From: Brachycybe producta
Lineage: Eukaryota > Arthropoda > Diplopoda > Playtdesmida > Andrognathidae
Reading direction: 5' to 3'
Length of the DNA: 64,000 nt
Assembly: GCA_036925085.1 (NCBI GenBank)
Contig: JAUPFP010000002.1
Location: 12,243,607-12,307,606, forward strand
The position numbers and the translations under genes are program-made. Below, in pieces: positions 23,801 to 37,160 of this stretch. How positions within the stretch are numbered: position 1 is the stretch's first letter; each line of letters opens with the position of its first letter. Below the pieces are notes generated by a model. That model worked only from the letters and a program-made list of their open reading frames with translations, searched no databases and was not told the DNA's origin.

Positions 23801-24749
23801 CCAATACCTGAAGTATGTGAGTCCCTTGGTGCTGTTCGAACAACTCCAAGTTACGAGTTCTTCCCGGACCACCTGATAGATAGAAAAGAGAAAACAAAAA
23901 TGATGGTTCAGTGAAAATTTCAAAATATAAAATGATTAACCGTGGCGGAGAGGCGGATTGGAAGAAAAAAAAACTCTTTGGCTGGCCCGTAGAAAGTAAG
24001 AAACTACAAAAAAAGACTGGAATGACCCATGGTCCTATTTTGCTATTTTGTAGAAACTTATTAGAGAGCTTAGCGAGTAAAATCTTTAAAAAAAATGTCT
24101 GAAACCAGCAAACTTATTTTTCTTTTTAAAATATTTTTCCATTCTTTCTTTCCTCCTTTTCTAATATTTGTTTCTGAAAATTGTGCGATTTTTAAACTTT
24201 TATTGAATTTTATAAAAACACCGACTCTCAATCTAAGCGGCCCATTGGGAAAAAATTGCCGGATTGCCTGATAGGACAGACCGCACCCTGACTTAAAAAT
24301 AATTTTATTCCGTTCTTCGAACTACAACAACAAAAAAAAGACAACTAAGACTGAAAGAGATGGAACTGGACTCCATTATTTTCCATCAGTCCCAATTTGG
24401 ATTCAATCACAGTTCAGGGAACTGAAAATTGAGGGGTTGGTGGTGGAAGAAGAAGAAAAAAACACAATTCATTGATTGGACAACCGTAAACACGGGGAAA
24501 ATAGGAATGGAACTGGATAAAAGGAGGAGGTGGTGGTATATGGGGGTCCACCAGGCCAAATTAAGACCGTATTGTCTGTCCCTTTTCCACACGTTTTACT
24601 TTCATCCTCCCCCAACTCCATGGAAGGAGAGGAGACAAAAAAAAATCATTCACTTGTGGTCTATGGCAACTGCAAAAATGTTGGTGTTGCTGCCATTTGT
24701 GATTCTCTTCACATTTCGTTCCTTTTTTTTTTTTCTCCCCATCAATTTC

Positions 24750-24786
<37 letters not shown>

Positions 24787-26044
24787 CATATCCCATTCGA
24801 ATCTCATCCATACATGGGGTTATGCCACACACCCACACATACAAATACATGAAAACTCAACACAAAAAAATCCCCCTTAAGTTTTTTTTCTTTCAGGGTG
24901 TGTTATTAGTATTCAGTACGGGTGCCTCGTTGAAACTTCTCAAAATACCAAATGTTCCTCCATCCATCTGTGATTGCAGGTTTTCTTCTTTCCTTTAAAA
25001 AAAAGAGATTCGAATGATGGGACACTTGGGACACACCTACACATATACATAAATACAGACATAAGAAAACCCCACTTTCTCCAATGGAAAAGGGCACCTG
25101 AGGAGACACGGCACGGCCGCCACCACCCGCCACCTCGGCCCGTTTTCATATGAAATAGTATAGAACTGACTTTTATTAAATGATTCCGATGAGGCACACG
25201 TTCGAATAAATAATATTCAGGTGAGAAAAGGTGGCACGCACAACCACGACAAACTCACAAACAGGTCAAGTGTCATCATCGCACTCAAACCAGGTCAAGT
25301 GTCACCACCACCACCACCACAACCACCATTACCATTACCATTGGTGTCGTGTCACCTTTCACCTTAGAAATTCAAACTCAAATCTCAATAATATATACGA
25401 ATGAACAATATTTTCCATTATAAAAGGGGGACAAAAAATAAAGATTGGATGACAAGGGGAGCGAGAGATTTTTGTGTGTCTGTCTCGTCTGTGCCAGGAA
25501 TACCTTTTATTTACAGATGATGAGGTGTGAAAAGGGAATCTCACTCTGTCTCTATGTAGTCAATCAACTGTGATGATGATAATTCAGTTGATTTAACAAG
25601 AAAGACCCGTAAAAGGGAGGGGATTAGGGGAGGAGAGGGGGGGGAGAAAAATACTTATCTATAATAAAGATTTTTTTTTAAAAAAAAGTGTCGAGAGTTG
25701 GGAAAAGAGGGAGAAGAGTTCGGAGGAACCACACAAGACAGGAGACTTCCAAATATATATTGCATGTATTCATGGAAGTTGAATTTGAAAAAAAATCACT
25801 CTGCAGTCTGTAACTAGCCAAGAAGGCCTGTGGCAAAGGAACAAAAGTTAAATAACAACATGTGTGAGCATTGTCAATGTTCACACAAAGCAATTTGCCA
25901 AAACCCAATAGCAATTTGCAATGTATTCAGGAATTCAGAAAAGTAAGAGCCGCCGTTATGCAATTTGATATTCATGCATTCAATATATCCTAAAATTCAT
26001 AATATTTACACAAAGGAAGAAAAGAAAACATAAAAAAGGTGTTT

Positions 26045-26083
<39 letters not shown>

Positions 26084-29000
26084 TAAATAATCATTTAAAA
26101 TAGTTTAATAGTTAACAAACCTTTGAGGTTCTTGTTGGAAGTGGAATTGGTGGTGTTCCAAGGTGGATCTCCGTGGTTGGAGAAATCTCTTAACCTCAGG
26201 TAACTGATGGTCAGTCGGATGATGGACGCTTTGTCCAGCTGTGAAGTGATGGCCGACGGCAAAGGTAACATCTTTGCCAACTCGTAGAACTCGTAGTTCT
26301 CTTTCCCGCGTCGAGATCGAGCTGCGTCGCGGGATTTCTCTTTTCTCAATTCCAGGATGCTGCAAAATTCAAAATAACAACAACAACAAAACCAAAACAA
26401 ATATTAAAAATTGAAAATTGAAAATTATAAACGGGGTTCAATTTTATTATGTGTTTTTTAAGAATAGTTTCTAGTTGACTCAACAGTAATTTAAACGTGT
26501 TTAAAGTGAACGTCAACTTTTTTTTTATAAAAAACTAGAATCACTTTTTTATTATATAGAAGTTTGAAAATCGATTTTCAATGCAAAGAAACAAAGTTTA
26601 AATTTAATAAAAAATATCATCATCATCATGAAAACTATTAGGTTGTAAACTAAGTAATTGCTATTTTTTTGTACGATTTTTATTTCATCCCAATATTTCT
26701 AACACATTTACCTACTAAATCTATATTCTAGTTTCTAACAAATATTGGTTCTGAAAATGTGAACTATGTTTTAGTAAATATTCTGTTGGGTCACTAACCA
26801 CCCAGAACCACTTCAATAGGGGTATAGAATATGTGGCAACCTGTGTTCAGGGTTGGTTCCCACAATGGATCCAAAAAAGTAGACGGGACATTCTCATACA
26901 TGTATGTATGTACGAACAAAATGCAATTTATTATGTGTGTGTGTATCGATTAGAAATGTGAGTCCCACTAATCAAATGAATTGTGCGGCATCTATGGGAA
27001 ATGTGAACAAGGAGGTAGGTAAGTGAAGGAGGAGGAGGAATATAGGCACCTCGCAGTCTGGCGGCAACACATTTTGAACACACACACATTCCCAAATTCC
27101 TCCCCACTCACATCCTAAGAGAATTCCCTTCAAATTTCAAACAATTTCCTCTCAAGTTTTAGCCATAATGTTGTTTTAACACTATGACACACACACACAA
27201 AAAAGAGCAAAACACATATAACAAAAGAGTACAAACCTAGTATACACACATATATACTGTATAATACACATAAGATTGCGTTCTTTAGTTTTCACTTTTT
27301 GCATCATGTTCCACCTTCCCCCTTTCCCCTTGCGAAATGCAAACACACACACACATAGATACGAACACATTGCATTAAAAACACATGGGAATTGGTGGTT
27401 CCAACAAATGTAAGAAATCAATTTGAGAAGAGCAAAAAGGGAATTGAGTACGCGGTATACAGAGAGAGAAAATAAGAGGAAGAGTTACACACAAATAAGT
27501 AAAAATGCAGGACACGTAAACACATAAAAGACTTTTTTTTGGGGGGTTATAATTCCAAATTTTTCCTTCTTCTTCTTAGTTGTAAGACCCCCCCCCCCCC
27601 CAAAAAAAAAGTGGTTTTAGGTGGCAATTAAGAGTCAGCTCGTGTGAGATTTCATTAAAACCAACAATCATATCATCAGATACACACGTAGAATAATAAC
27701 AGTAAATAAACATAAATAAGGTGTGCAGGAGGACGACATTTCTTTGGACATTGTCCATCCGTCGTTGTCTCTCCGTTTAATTCACCTAAATACGCTATAC
27801 TATTATTATTATTATACTGTGTTTCATTCAGGTGCAAAATGAAGAGAAACTTTAAAGTGTTTTAGAAACTAGAAATGTAGCTCAATTACTTAATGGTAAT
27901 TGCATGTGGATATCTTTCAAAATAAACTGTAATTATGTCACTTTGAAAATGACTCAACTTTAACCAGACTTAAATTAAATAATTTTTGTTTTTATTTTTG
28001 TTTTTTTATTTTTGTTTTTTCAATTTTCCCCTCAGTATTGATTGCTCTCTTCTGAAACTCATGGAATTTCCAAAATCAGCTGTTCATAAAACACCTTAAT
28101 TGAAAATCAAAATATACCATTAATATTCACACTTATACACAACAACACATCAGAAAAAAAATATCAAAAGTTTTCTTCTTTCGCTTTAATGTTCTATGAT
28201 AATATTAATAATAATTGTAAAAACTTTTCACAATCCAATGAAAAAGTTGCAAATTTTGAGGTTTCTTGCAAAATTGCATTCGGAGCACATATCCAATATG
28301 TATTTGTTAGTAAACACCATTGCCTCCTATGGGAGACCAAAATATAAGGATTCGATTTGTATTCATTCATAAATCAAATAGAAAGATGCAAAAACAAACC
28401 CTCCCCCCTCTCTCATATACATTATATAAAATATTCATAGAGGAACAAGGATCAATCGAACCCTCCCAACCCCACCCCATAAAATCCTTAGAGAAAGCCC
28501 TCCCCCCCCCCCCCCCGACAAACTTATGCAAAACTATTTCCATCACACCTCAAATGATGTAACTTATTATTGGACTCTTTTGGATTCGACCAAAGTGATT
28601 TATTTGTGACAGAAATTAATTATTAATAATATTTATTCCGATGGCAACAAGACGAAAAAGTGTTCATCAATTAGATTCATTAAGATTCAAACATGTCTCT
28701 TGGCTCTTTCTAGTATATATAGAAAAGTGAAGTGGAGCAGAGGGACCTCCCAAAAAATAGCTGTCAAGACTATAACTTTTGAGATTGACAAAATAATAGA
28801 AAAGGGCACAACATCAAGTTAAGAGTGGAGATGTCTAAGTAATTGCTCCTTAGAGAATAGAAAGACAAAAAAAAAAGGCAAAACGTTGACAAATGAAGAC
28901 ATATTACGTTTGTGTGTCTTTTCTAGTCAAAAAAGCATACATTAAATTAACTGACACATCAAATGTGTCAGAAGAAAAATAGGTAGAAAATAAGAGAGAA

Positions 29001-29216
29001 AGATAAGGAGGAAATTACAAACCCCTGAAGATGTGGGTAAAGGGCAGCCACTGACCATGAGTGGGAGAAGGCAGGATTGACGGACGAGTGGTGGTGGTGG
29101 TGATGGTGGTGGTGATGAAGTGGCCCATGGTGGAGTCCTCCTCCTCCTCCTCCTCCTCCAACGACACCCGAATTACAGTCCGAAATGGGTGGAGAGGTAC
29201 AATGATAAGGTAACAT
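20820..29216 (-). CDS. trh: trachealess (NPAS1/3 group) bHLH-PAS transcription factor, 9 coding exons
   Basis: Nuclear bHLH-PAS protein that dimerises with ARNT/Tango; in insects it specifies trachea and salivary duct. Exons: 20820-22423, 22505-22771, 22846-22952, 23034-23227, 23305-23420, 23487-23724, 23808-23872, 26121-26359, 29023-29216, all in phase, about 1007 residues. The start MLPYH matches insect trh. A His tract follows, then the bHLH (about 66-125: [32 protein letters not shown]), PAS-A from about 167 ([29 protein letters not shown]), [19 protein letters not shown], and PAS-B at about 335-450 ([29 protein letters not shown]). The long C-terminal exon keeps trh blocks [40 protein letters not shown] and [11 protein letters not shown], plus a second His tract and a Ser run. 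This is closer to fly Trh than to vertebrate NPAS3. Confidence 0.96.
24750..24786. repeat. (TCA)n microsatellite
   Basis: About twelve TCA units; the Met or His runs in nearby frames come from it. Confidence 0.9.
25795..25930. repeat. Family E dispersed repeat
   Basis: Shares AAGGCCTGTGGCA, a GCATTGTC-type word and TTGCAATGTATTC with copies at about 47545-47665, 32865-32930 and, inverted, 37010-37160. Length is about 130-150 bp; class unknown. Confidence 0.55.
26047..26081. repeat. (AAT)n microsatellite
   Basis: Eleven or so ATA units just downstream of the bHLH exon. Confidence 0.9.
26360..29022 (-). other. trh intron between N-terminal and bHLH exons (2.7 kb)
   Basis: AT-rich non-coding DNA with (CA)n patches, a MITE copy (about 27815-28100) and two long poly-C runs (27588-27601, 28502-28516). 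No gene is seen. Confidence 0.6.
27815..28100. mobile_element. Family A foldback MITE
   Basis: Left half GTGCAAAATGAAGAGAAAC then AAACTAGAAATGTAGCTC is clear; the right half ends with the family tail CAGCTGTTCATAAAACACC and TTAA. Confidence 0.65.
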
Positions 29217-29286
29217 TTTAATTACAAAATGTTACTTCCTTATCATCATCATCATCATTGCTTATTATGAAGTTATGAGGTGCCTA
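29217..29286 (-). other. trh: trh 5' UTR part of the first coding exon
   Basis: Upstream of the MLPY start the leader runs to a strong acceptor: a long CT-rich tract then TTTTCAG at 29287-29293. The exon therefore most likely runs 29023-29286, which requires a further upstream exon. Stops precede the ATG in the same frame, so the ATG at 29216 is the start for this isoform. Confidence 0.6.
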
Positions 29287-29744
29287 CTGAAAAGAGGCAC
29301 TTACAGAGAGAGAGAGAGAGAGAGAGAATGAACGTCCGAACCGGCCAGTGTCCAGCAATGCAATGTGTCCACGTGTTCGCTCGCCGTTCTCGCCGCAAGT
29401 CAACAACACTCTCTCGGAGGCTAAGTGTCAAACCGGCATCTTGCTCGAACACACTCACTCTTTTTCGATCTCTCTTCTTCCGTCATCAGCTGTTCGAAGA
29501 GGAGGAGGAGGATGAAAAAAAACATCCCACTCGTCCCTTCCACCCATCTATCGAAGTGGCACCAATCAGAACACGAGCTTACCACAGCTTCCTTTACTGA
29601 TAAGGCTAACAAACTGAACGACTACGATGCAATTAGACAAATACCTATGAAATGTGACCCCTGTGGATGACCGCAACCACCACAACAGACACTTTTAATA
29701 AGTTTGCTTTTGGTTTAGCATAATTTACTTTTTAATTAAACAAA

Positions 29745-29890
29745 AGTTTTCTTTTAATAATATCCTTTAAGTGATTGAGCTACCCTTCTAGTTTTTAAAA
29801 CCACTTTCAAGTTTCTCTTCATTTCGCTCCTCAAAGATAGAATTAACCAGAGTTCGAGGGACAGTTACATTTTAAAACAACCTTAACACG
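29745..29890. mobile_element. Family A MITE, right half
   Basis: AAGTGATTGAGCTACCCTTC followed by the TTTCTCTTCATTTCGCTC and AACCAGAGTTCGAGG segments; the left half is missing or diverged. Confidence 0.6.
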
Positions 29891-30344
29891 TTTACATATA
29901 ACAAACGCAACTAAATTAAACTTTGTTAGAAACTAGAAGATCATTTTTCTTTCTTTCCAATTATTATTGACGCAGTATGTTGTGCTCAGTTAGTTAGGCG
30001 TACGGCTAATTAGATTTTATAATTGATTAATTAGAAATCAAAGTATACAGTATATTTTTATTGTAAGATATGCATGCAATTGCAGTGGACTTCCTTGGGT
30101 GAAATTGACATCTCAAAGCCTTTGGGTGCCCTCCCCTACCTCAATGCCTCCACTCATTTCAGGCCTCACTACCTGCGCTTACCACTTAGCCCTTTCCACT
30201 CCACTAACCGCAACTTTTTTAATATTTTTTTTGCACAAATATCCACGCGTCATCATCATCATCATCATCATGAAAAAAGATGGAATTTCAACTTCCTTTA
30301 ATACGACCTTTTTTTTTTTTTCACAAATGTTTGCATATGCATAA

Positions 30345-30382
<38 letters not shown>

Positions 30383-31364
30383 TGGTCAGGTTCCTGTGAC
30401 ACCCCACCTTAATTTTTGCAGCATCCTTTCATTTTGTGCTCTGGGTGTCGTTTTTCTTTACTCCATGAGTAACCAAGAAGAACGATTTTTTTCTATATAT
30501 TTGCTCAAATAACAAGCTCGAAATACGTGTCTTCAAGAGGGAGGTTAAGGGGAGGTGGCTCCATGTTGAACCCTTTTTTTTTGGACTTGCAACTTCCTTA
30601 ACACACAAATACCTTTATATCATACATGGACAATTGGATATGTTTGTGTATTTGTGTGTGTGTGCCACCAAAGACTTAACTTACTTAACTTTGTAAATTC
30701 ATTCATCCAGAAAGTCCTTGCTGCATTAAGCATTCACAAGAGTGGACAATAAACGACTTCCGTTGTGATTACACCAATTTGTCATTCTCTCTCTCTCTCT
30801 CTTTGCTGTGTCCATCCACCTTGGTCAACCATCCGTTACCTGGACATAACATTACATTGAGGGTGGCTTAAATCAGGTGGGATGGAGGGTGGTCGAATTC
30901 AGCATATATGTAACATGGTGAAAACACATACAAAAAAAAAACACCCAGCAGTCAATTTTCATGACGGAATTATGGAAAATTTAATTGTCAAAACCGTCTA
31001 AATCTTTAATTGCATATTTTGCCAAAAGTAGAAGAAGAATGGCTGACCTTTTCCTTTATTGCATAATTAAAGAGTACAAGCACATGCTTAAAAAAATCTA
31101 AAAGACAAGCAAATGAAACCCATTCATTATTCAGGTTGATGATCTTTTATCTCTCTCTCCCCCCCCCACCCCCTTATATTATTAACCCACCCCCCTTTTT
31201 TGAATTCTTACGTTGGCTCCATTACAAATTGAAAATAAGGTGGACTCCCCCCCCCCCCCATCACCCACTTTATTAATAATAATGCAGAAAAATGCATAAG
31301 AAATGAAAATCAACCATATTCAATGAGCATCATCATCATCATCATTCTGCCCTTTTCTATATAG

Positions 31365-31665
31365 CGAGCGGACTTTTATGCAATTTCAAGCAAATGTTTC
31401 TCAAGTTGTGGCCCAAGTGCCAATTGTGAAGTAATCATCATCATCATTAGCACAATTGCAATTATGCTTTTTGTTTTCTAATCGAAACAGCTGGTTAGAT
31501 GCTAGGTCTCCGGTTACCATCAATTGTCAACTCGAGTTCTAGCCTCTAACCAGTGTTTCTAATTTAAAAAAAACATAATTATAGTTGATCTAATGATGAT
31601 GATGATGATTTGGGCCACAGAATGAGAAACATTTGCTTTTGATATTGCATAAACATCCGAGCCCT
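31365..31665. mobile_element. Family D inverted-repeat element
   Basis: Left AAGCAAATGTTTCTCAAG and right GAGAAACATTTGCTTTTG are inverted, with CCAATTGTGAAGTAATCATC and GAGTTCTAGCCTCTAAC inside. It pairs with the copy at 44758-45072. Confidence 0.65.
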
Positions 31666-32559
31666 AGTTATTAGGAAGAAGAAAAAAATGTTCACCTCAA
31701 ACACAAGAAGAATACAAAAAAGCAGAAATTACATCTTAATCTGCTTTTTTTTTTGTCTTTAAATGGTATAAGAAATTGCCTTCGAGCTGAAACCTCCCCC
31801 TAATATACACACACACATAAGAGAGTAGAAAGAGCAATATGGTTTTTATCGGGCTTTTTATATAACATCCTAACTCATTTTTTTTTATTCTAGTCTCCAA
31901 TATATAATCTACACCATTACAGAATCATGACTGGAGGACTAAGAAAATGTCAAATATATTTTCTTGAAAATCAAAGTGACACATCCACCACATTGCACAC
32001 TTAAATATAAGGGTGTATTTAAGGTTAGAGGACCCACCCAGTCTGTAATTGTCCCTACTATCTATCTGTACATAAGGAACTTATAATCCTTCAGGCTAAG
32101 AATACACATATTGCTCACTTTTTTTATCTATTAGACATAACTTATATACAAAAAAGTGAGTTTACGTGGATCACGGGCACTATTATAAGACGTGTGTCAT
32201 TTGGATACAATGACACACATAAGGAAGGGTAGGAGGTGGATAATTGAATCATCTTCTAGCCTGCAAGGAGCTTTATAGTCAGTCAAGTCTACAATATATC
32301 TCTCTACAGACACAAGTCACACTTTGTCTTCAATGTAATACATGTATTTATTGCATCTATATCTGAAATTTCATTTTAAACTCTTGACTTTTATTATAAT
32401 TATTATTCATAATTGCAATTTCCTTTAAAATTTCCGCAAAAGTTGCACAAATTTAGTCAAATGTCCAAATAAATAAAAATGGAATATTTCATTAAGATAG
32501 TTTATAAACAGCTGATTTTCGAATTTTATTTTTATACAAATTAACAAATCTATATGCAA

Positions 32560-32850
32560 AATGAAGATAAACCTAAATATTGTATGTTTTAGAAACTAGA
32601 TGGGTAGCTTCAATCACAAAAATATATATAAATATAAATATATTTATAGACTAAAATTTAAAAAAATATCGGCTGCTTAAAAGTTAATCGTTTTTCAAAC
32701 AAATAAAAAAAGATTATTTCTAAAAAATACTAATATAAAATTAACTTTAAGCGATTGAGCTACCCTTCTAGTTTCTAAAACACATTTAGGTTTGTTTCCC
32801 TTCATTTTGCATTGAAAAGTTCTAATTCAGAATTCAATACATGTTTACAC
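32560..32850. mobile_element. Family A foldback MITE
   Basis: Arms AGAAACTAGATGGGTAGC and GATTGAGCTACCCTTCTAG flank an AT-rich centre; CATTTTGCATTGAAAAG ends it. Confidence 0.65.
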
Positions 32851-34139
32851 CTTGAATTTCAATTTCAATTTGAAAAATTACGCTCAATCAAAGCAGCTAA
32901 AAAGGCCTATGGCAGAGGGTTTTCAAAATATTTTTTTTTTAAAAAAGTTAACAAAAATAAGTGAGTTTCTGATTTTTATTCATCCACATTTGTGGCTACT
33001 TTGGAAGATGCAAACACACACGTATAAATATAAATATAAATATTTAAACATGATAATTTAAGAAAACCAAATAAAATAACCGTGAATATGCCACAACCAA
33101 TAATCAAATTTGAACCAAAACAAAATGGACCGAAAAGAAAACTTGAAATCACTCTTTAGTTTAGGGGGGAAGAAAAAAAGGAAGTCAGCACAAAAAAAAC
33201 CCTAACAAAATCTGGGCTGATTTCTCACTCATTCAGTCAGTCTGGAGTTTAAGAGTTCGAATCGTAACGTCAGTAAAACTCTTTTAGATTCCTCACACAT
33301 AAGACAAAATCAAATTATCCCTCCCTCTCTCCCTTCCTTCATCCAAAACACCCATCATTTGAAATTTAACAACTATTTCTACACAAAATCAAGTGACCAG
33401 AGGAATATCCCCCTCTAATTTTATCCCTAAAAGTCCCTATTTTTCTTCCTGAATTTCTATTTTCTAGAAATAAGAGGGAAGGAGGAGGAGGAGGAGGAGG
33501 ATGGGGGGACACACACACATTGGGAATGAAATAACATCATGTAAATTGTACGTCACTCGTGTAATCAATCGATCACACAGTTGAATCCCATATAGACTAG
33601 AAGGACAAGAAAAACACAATTTCACCTTTTATTGCAAAGTAATAATGACAATGATAACAAAAAAGGTGGTGGTGGTGGTGGGGGCAGTGGGAGTGTTCTT
33701 ACAAATATATATATTTCTCAGTATAAACTGTTCATTTTTTTTTTCAACTTTTCAATTCCGTCACTATTATTACTGAGGTCTATTACTAAAAAAAGGGAAT
33801 GAATAGTGACTGACAGAGAAGCCAATATCAGTAATCCCCATCCAACCCCCGATTGCTAGCTCCCGGGTTTTCTCAAACCAATCTTGATTCGTATAGACCT
33901 CCACCATATTATAGTCTAAGTTTAAACAATGACTTAGATTCAACCTCCCCCTTTAAAAAACATCCCAAAATTCGTATATATATGTATATATTCGTATATT
34001 ATATGTATATAAAGTTTATAAACCCAAACAAAATCCCTAGATCCCTTTTTATTAAGTGTGTGTGTATGCAGCATGCAAATATAAAATGCATTAGGCTTCC
34101 ACAAATGCAATATACACATTTATATATAAACATATAGAC

Positions 34140-34264
34140 CAGTGGTTCCCAAACTTTTTTTTTTGCTCATGGCACAGTATTTCATTCCTGAAGAAATGGC
34201 GGCACACCTAGCGAAACTCACGGTAATATTAGTGTATCCCAGTACACCCCTTTGGAAACCACTG
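34140..34264. mobile_element. Family C hAT-like MITE (CAGTGGTTCCCAAAC ends)
   Basis: 125 bp bounded by CAGTGGTTCCCAAAC and its inverse TTTGGAAACCACTG, with GCTCATGGCACAGTAT and GCGGCACACCTAGC inside. Related sequence continues to about 34412. CAGTGG ends are typical of hAT elements. Confidence 0.65.
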
Positions 34265-37009
34265 GATTTGAGCGTAAATGTTAAAATTTAAAGTGAACAT
34301 TTAATTGAAAATATTAAATTACATAAAATAAATCAAATTTCGCGGCACACTTATCAAAACACATGGCACACTATAGTGTTTCGCGGCACACCATATGGGA
34401 ATCGCTGATATACACTGTATAGAGAGACAAACAGGTGGTGGAGACCTGCCTGCATGTCTATATTATTATACAAGTTCACCTTTTCTTGGGGAAAATAATT
34501 TGAATAAAATAAATGGCTTCAATAATTTGTGACAAGTCCCAGAAGACATCAATGTTCACTATATGTACATTTATATATGCCAGGGTGTAAGTATATATAT
34601 GGTGGAGGCGATTCGATGGATTTGAGGAGGTGCCGCCGCCACCGCCACCAAATATATTCATTATAAATATTGGAAACACACCGAAGGGATAAGGGGAGGA
34701 GGGTGAGAATTGAGAAAAACACAAATCTAATTTTATATGTGAAAGTATGTTTGAATAATATAATGTATAATAATTTGGTATGCAAACCAAGAAGTAAGTC
34801 CAACTCTTTTTTTTTTGGGATAAACGTTTGGCAAATCTCGTTTTGCCTTCAAGACATACTGTAATATATGAAGCCGAAATTCTATTGCACATTTTATGCC
34901 TATGTAGGATATTATTCTCTCTGTCTATATATAAATATATATATAAATATATATATATATACACACATTCTATTACATTAGATTTCATATATTTACATGT
35001 GCCAAGTATTTTAACGCCATGGATTTACACGACTCAATTCTTTTCCCTCTGTTTTTTTTCTTTCACTTTCACTTACTTTTATTTAAATATAAATGTAGAA
35101 CCAACAACAACAACACAAAATAATAATGCATATATTTATTTATTTGGTAAAGTGAGTCCGGGATTTCATTTTTTTTTTATTTTCATTCTGAGTAATTACT
35201 CCAATAACACCTTATATGTGTGTTGTAAGGGAACTTTAGTCCTTAATCCCGTGAAGAAAAAAAAAAAGGGATGAGATAATAATCCCAGTCAATCATTCCT
35301 ATAGTCTTTTTTTCTCTCCCTCTAAACCTTCTCCCTTAGTTATTATTGAGTAAATGACACAGCGTTTAAAACAACCACAAAAGTGGTTATTTAAAGTAAA
35401 ATAGTCATTCTACAAATTTACTAGACAAGGTGTGCACAACCATCCTTTTTGCATTTGCAAACCCATGCAATTAATTGTGTAGAAAGCTCAATAAAAAAAA
35501 TCATAATGACATTCTACCTATAGCTTCAGGCATTCTGTACAATACCTAAAACATTATTTTATTGAGCATAATTATTAAATAATAAGTTGTGTGTTTTTTT
35601 TTCTCGCAAATTGTCTAGTTATAGTACGGAATAAGGTGATTTTCCATTTTGACGTTATTAGAAAACGGTATCAAAAATATATTAAAAGAAAAGCAAAGAC
35701 AAATGAAAGAAAGTGAAGAAGAAGACATAAGTCATATTATTTCGAGGAGAGAAATTAAGGGAATTTTATTCCCCCCAGACCCCTGTTTATAGGGGGAGGG
35801 AGGGAGGGGATTTAATGTGTATGAGGCTATAAAAGCCAATATATATAATAATATATAATCGAGTAAAACAAATAAATGGGATAATATATATATATATAGG
35901 AGGTCCCATACACACCGCCGCCCATATTGAGCTTGTCGACAAAAATCAAACGTTTTCTTCTCATGATTCATTTCGTTAATTTCCTGTGAGTGAAACGAAA
36001 AGGAGATGGGACACACGGGACTAGAATGATGACCATTTATACTATAAGAAGAATAAGATGATGGTCAAGCGATAGACAGAGAAATCTTTCATTTTCTATG
36101 TATGTTTTTCTATGTATGTTACACATGTACAAAAAAAAAGGAGACAAAAGAGAGTAAAAGAAATTGTCCAGCAAATCCCATAAAAGTGTTAAGATCTATT
36201 TATATGCAGCTAGTGTTACTATTACTACTACTACTGGTGTATTGGTGTGATTTGGATGGTCAGTGGGGACTAGAGAGAGAGAGAGAGAGTGGGGAGGTTG
36301 GAGGAGTCCCGCTGCCGGTCATAATCGATGGTTATACGGGCTAATCAGTATCCAGCAGTTCCCAAAGTTCCCATCAAAGAATGGCATTAATAGCTCCCGT
36401 GTCCACTCACAAAAAATATATATATATATTGTGAACTGGACACATATAGTAGAAGTGAAATTTCCACCTCCACCCCCCCCCCCCTCCACACATACACACA
36501 GACTGAAAAAGATAGGATCTTAACAGAATACCAAAGACTGGAAATCCTATGACCAACACACACAAACACTCGGAGTCACACCAGTGGGTCCACTAAAAAG
36601 GTGTATAAGAAGGAAGATATACTTTCTTTTTGCCTTTTTTTTAAACCTACATTGTATAATCACACCATCTAATAACGGCTTACAAAAAAATAAGAAATCA
36701 TTTTTGGAAATAAATTACCACTGGACACAAAACGAGACATGTTTTCAAAATCAAATACAAAAAAAATACCATATTTATATAATGGACAAATAATAAAAAC
36801 AAATCTTAGGAAATCTTAAGTTGAATTTCACTCGTAATCTTTTAACAAAATTCGAGAGATTTTCGCAAAGGACAGATTCCTATTATTTGGTCATTTGTTC
36901 CTATAGAATGATAAGACAATATGAACTCACTTTTGTATCTATAGTTAATTAAGCAAGAAAATTCACTCGTATTACAGAGGCTACCTTACTTTTTTCTGAC
37001 AAATTCAAT

Positions 37010-37160
37010 TAATATACAGCTTGCAACCAGAATACATTGCAAAATATTGTTATTGGCTTTTATTATTTCTTTGGGTTTTGAGACAATGCATTTTTACAAG
37101 CTGTAAATACACTTTTGTCTCTCTGTCACAAGCCTTCTTGGCTCCTTTCAGATTCCTATT
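37010..37160. repeat. Family E dispersed repeat, inverted
   Basis: AGAATACATTGCAAAATATT, GAGACAATGCATTTTTAC and CACAAGCCTTCTTGGC are reverse complements of the family words. Confidence 0.5.

Larger units (their letters stand above)
23873..26120 (-). other. trh intron between bHLH and PAS-A exons (2.2 kb)
   Basis: No second gene is supported. It holds a (TCA)n microsatellite at about 24752-24786, low-complexity CT and GA runs, two copies of AGGTCAAGTGTCA (25263-25310) next to a (CCA)n tract, a family-E repeat at about 25795-25930 and an (AAT)n array at 26047-26081. The open frames across 24.4-25.1 kb are of biased composition and not conserved in style. Confidence 0.6.

Noticed and set aside
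23938-24295. Possible transposon with GGCGGATTGG and CAATCCGGCAAT-like parts
   Set aside because: The two ends do not pair well enough and no second copy was seen in the window.
24429-25133. Long open frames (up to 189 codons) on both strands near 24.4-25.1 kb
   Set aside because: They arise from low-complexity purine/pyrimidine and TCA repeats inside a trh intron; no domain or splice support.
29968-30010. tRNA A-box-like GCTCAGTTAGTTAGGCGTA
   Set aside because: No B box, no cloverleaf and no terminator; not a tRNA gene, at most a chance match or SINE remnant.
33225-33275. tRNA B-box-like GAGTTCGAATCG
   Set aside because: No matching A box at proper spacing and no acceptor stem.
34476-34988. 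170-codon minus-strand open frame
   Set aside because: Tyr/Ile-rich runs come from TATA repeats; no family resemblance and poor codon composition.
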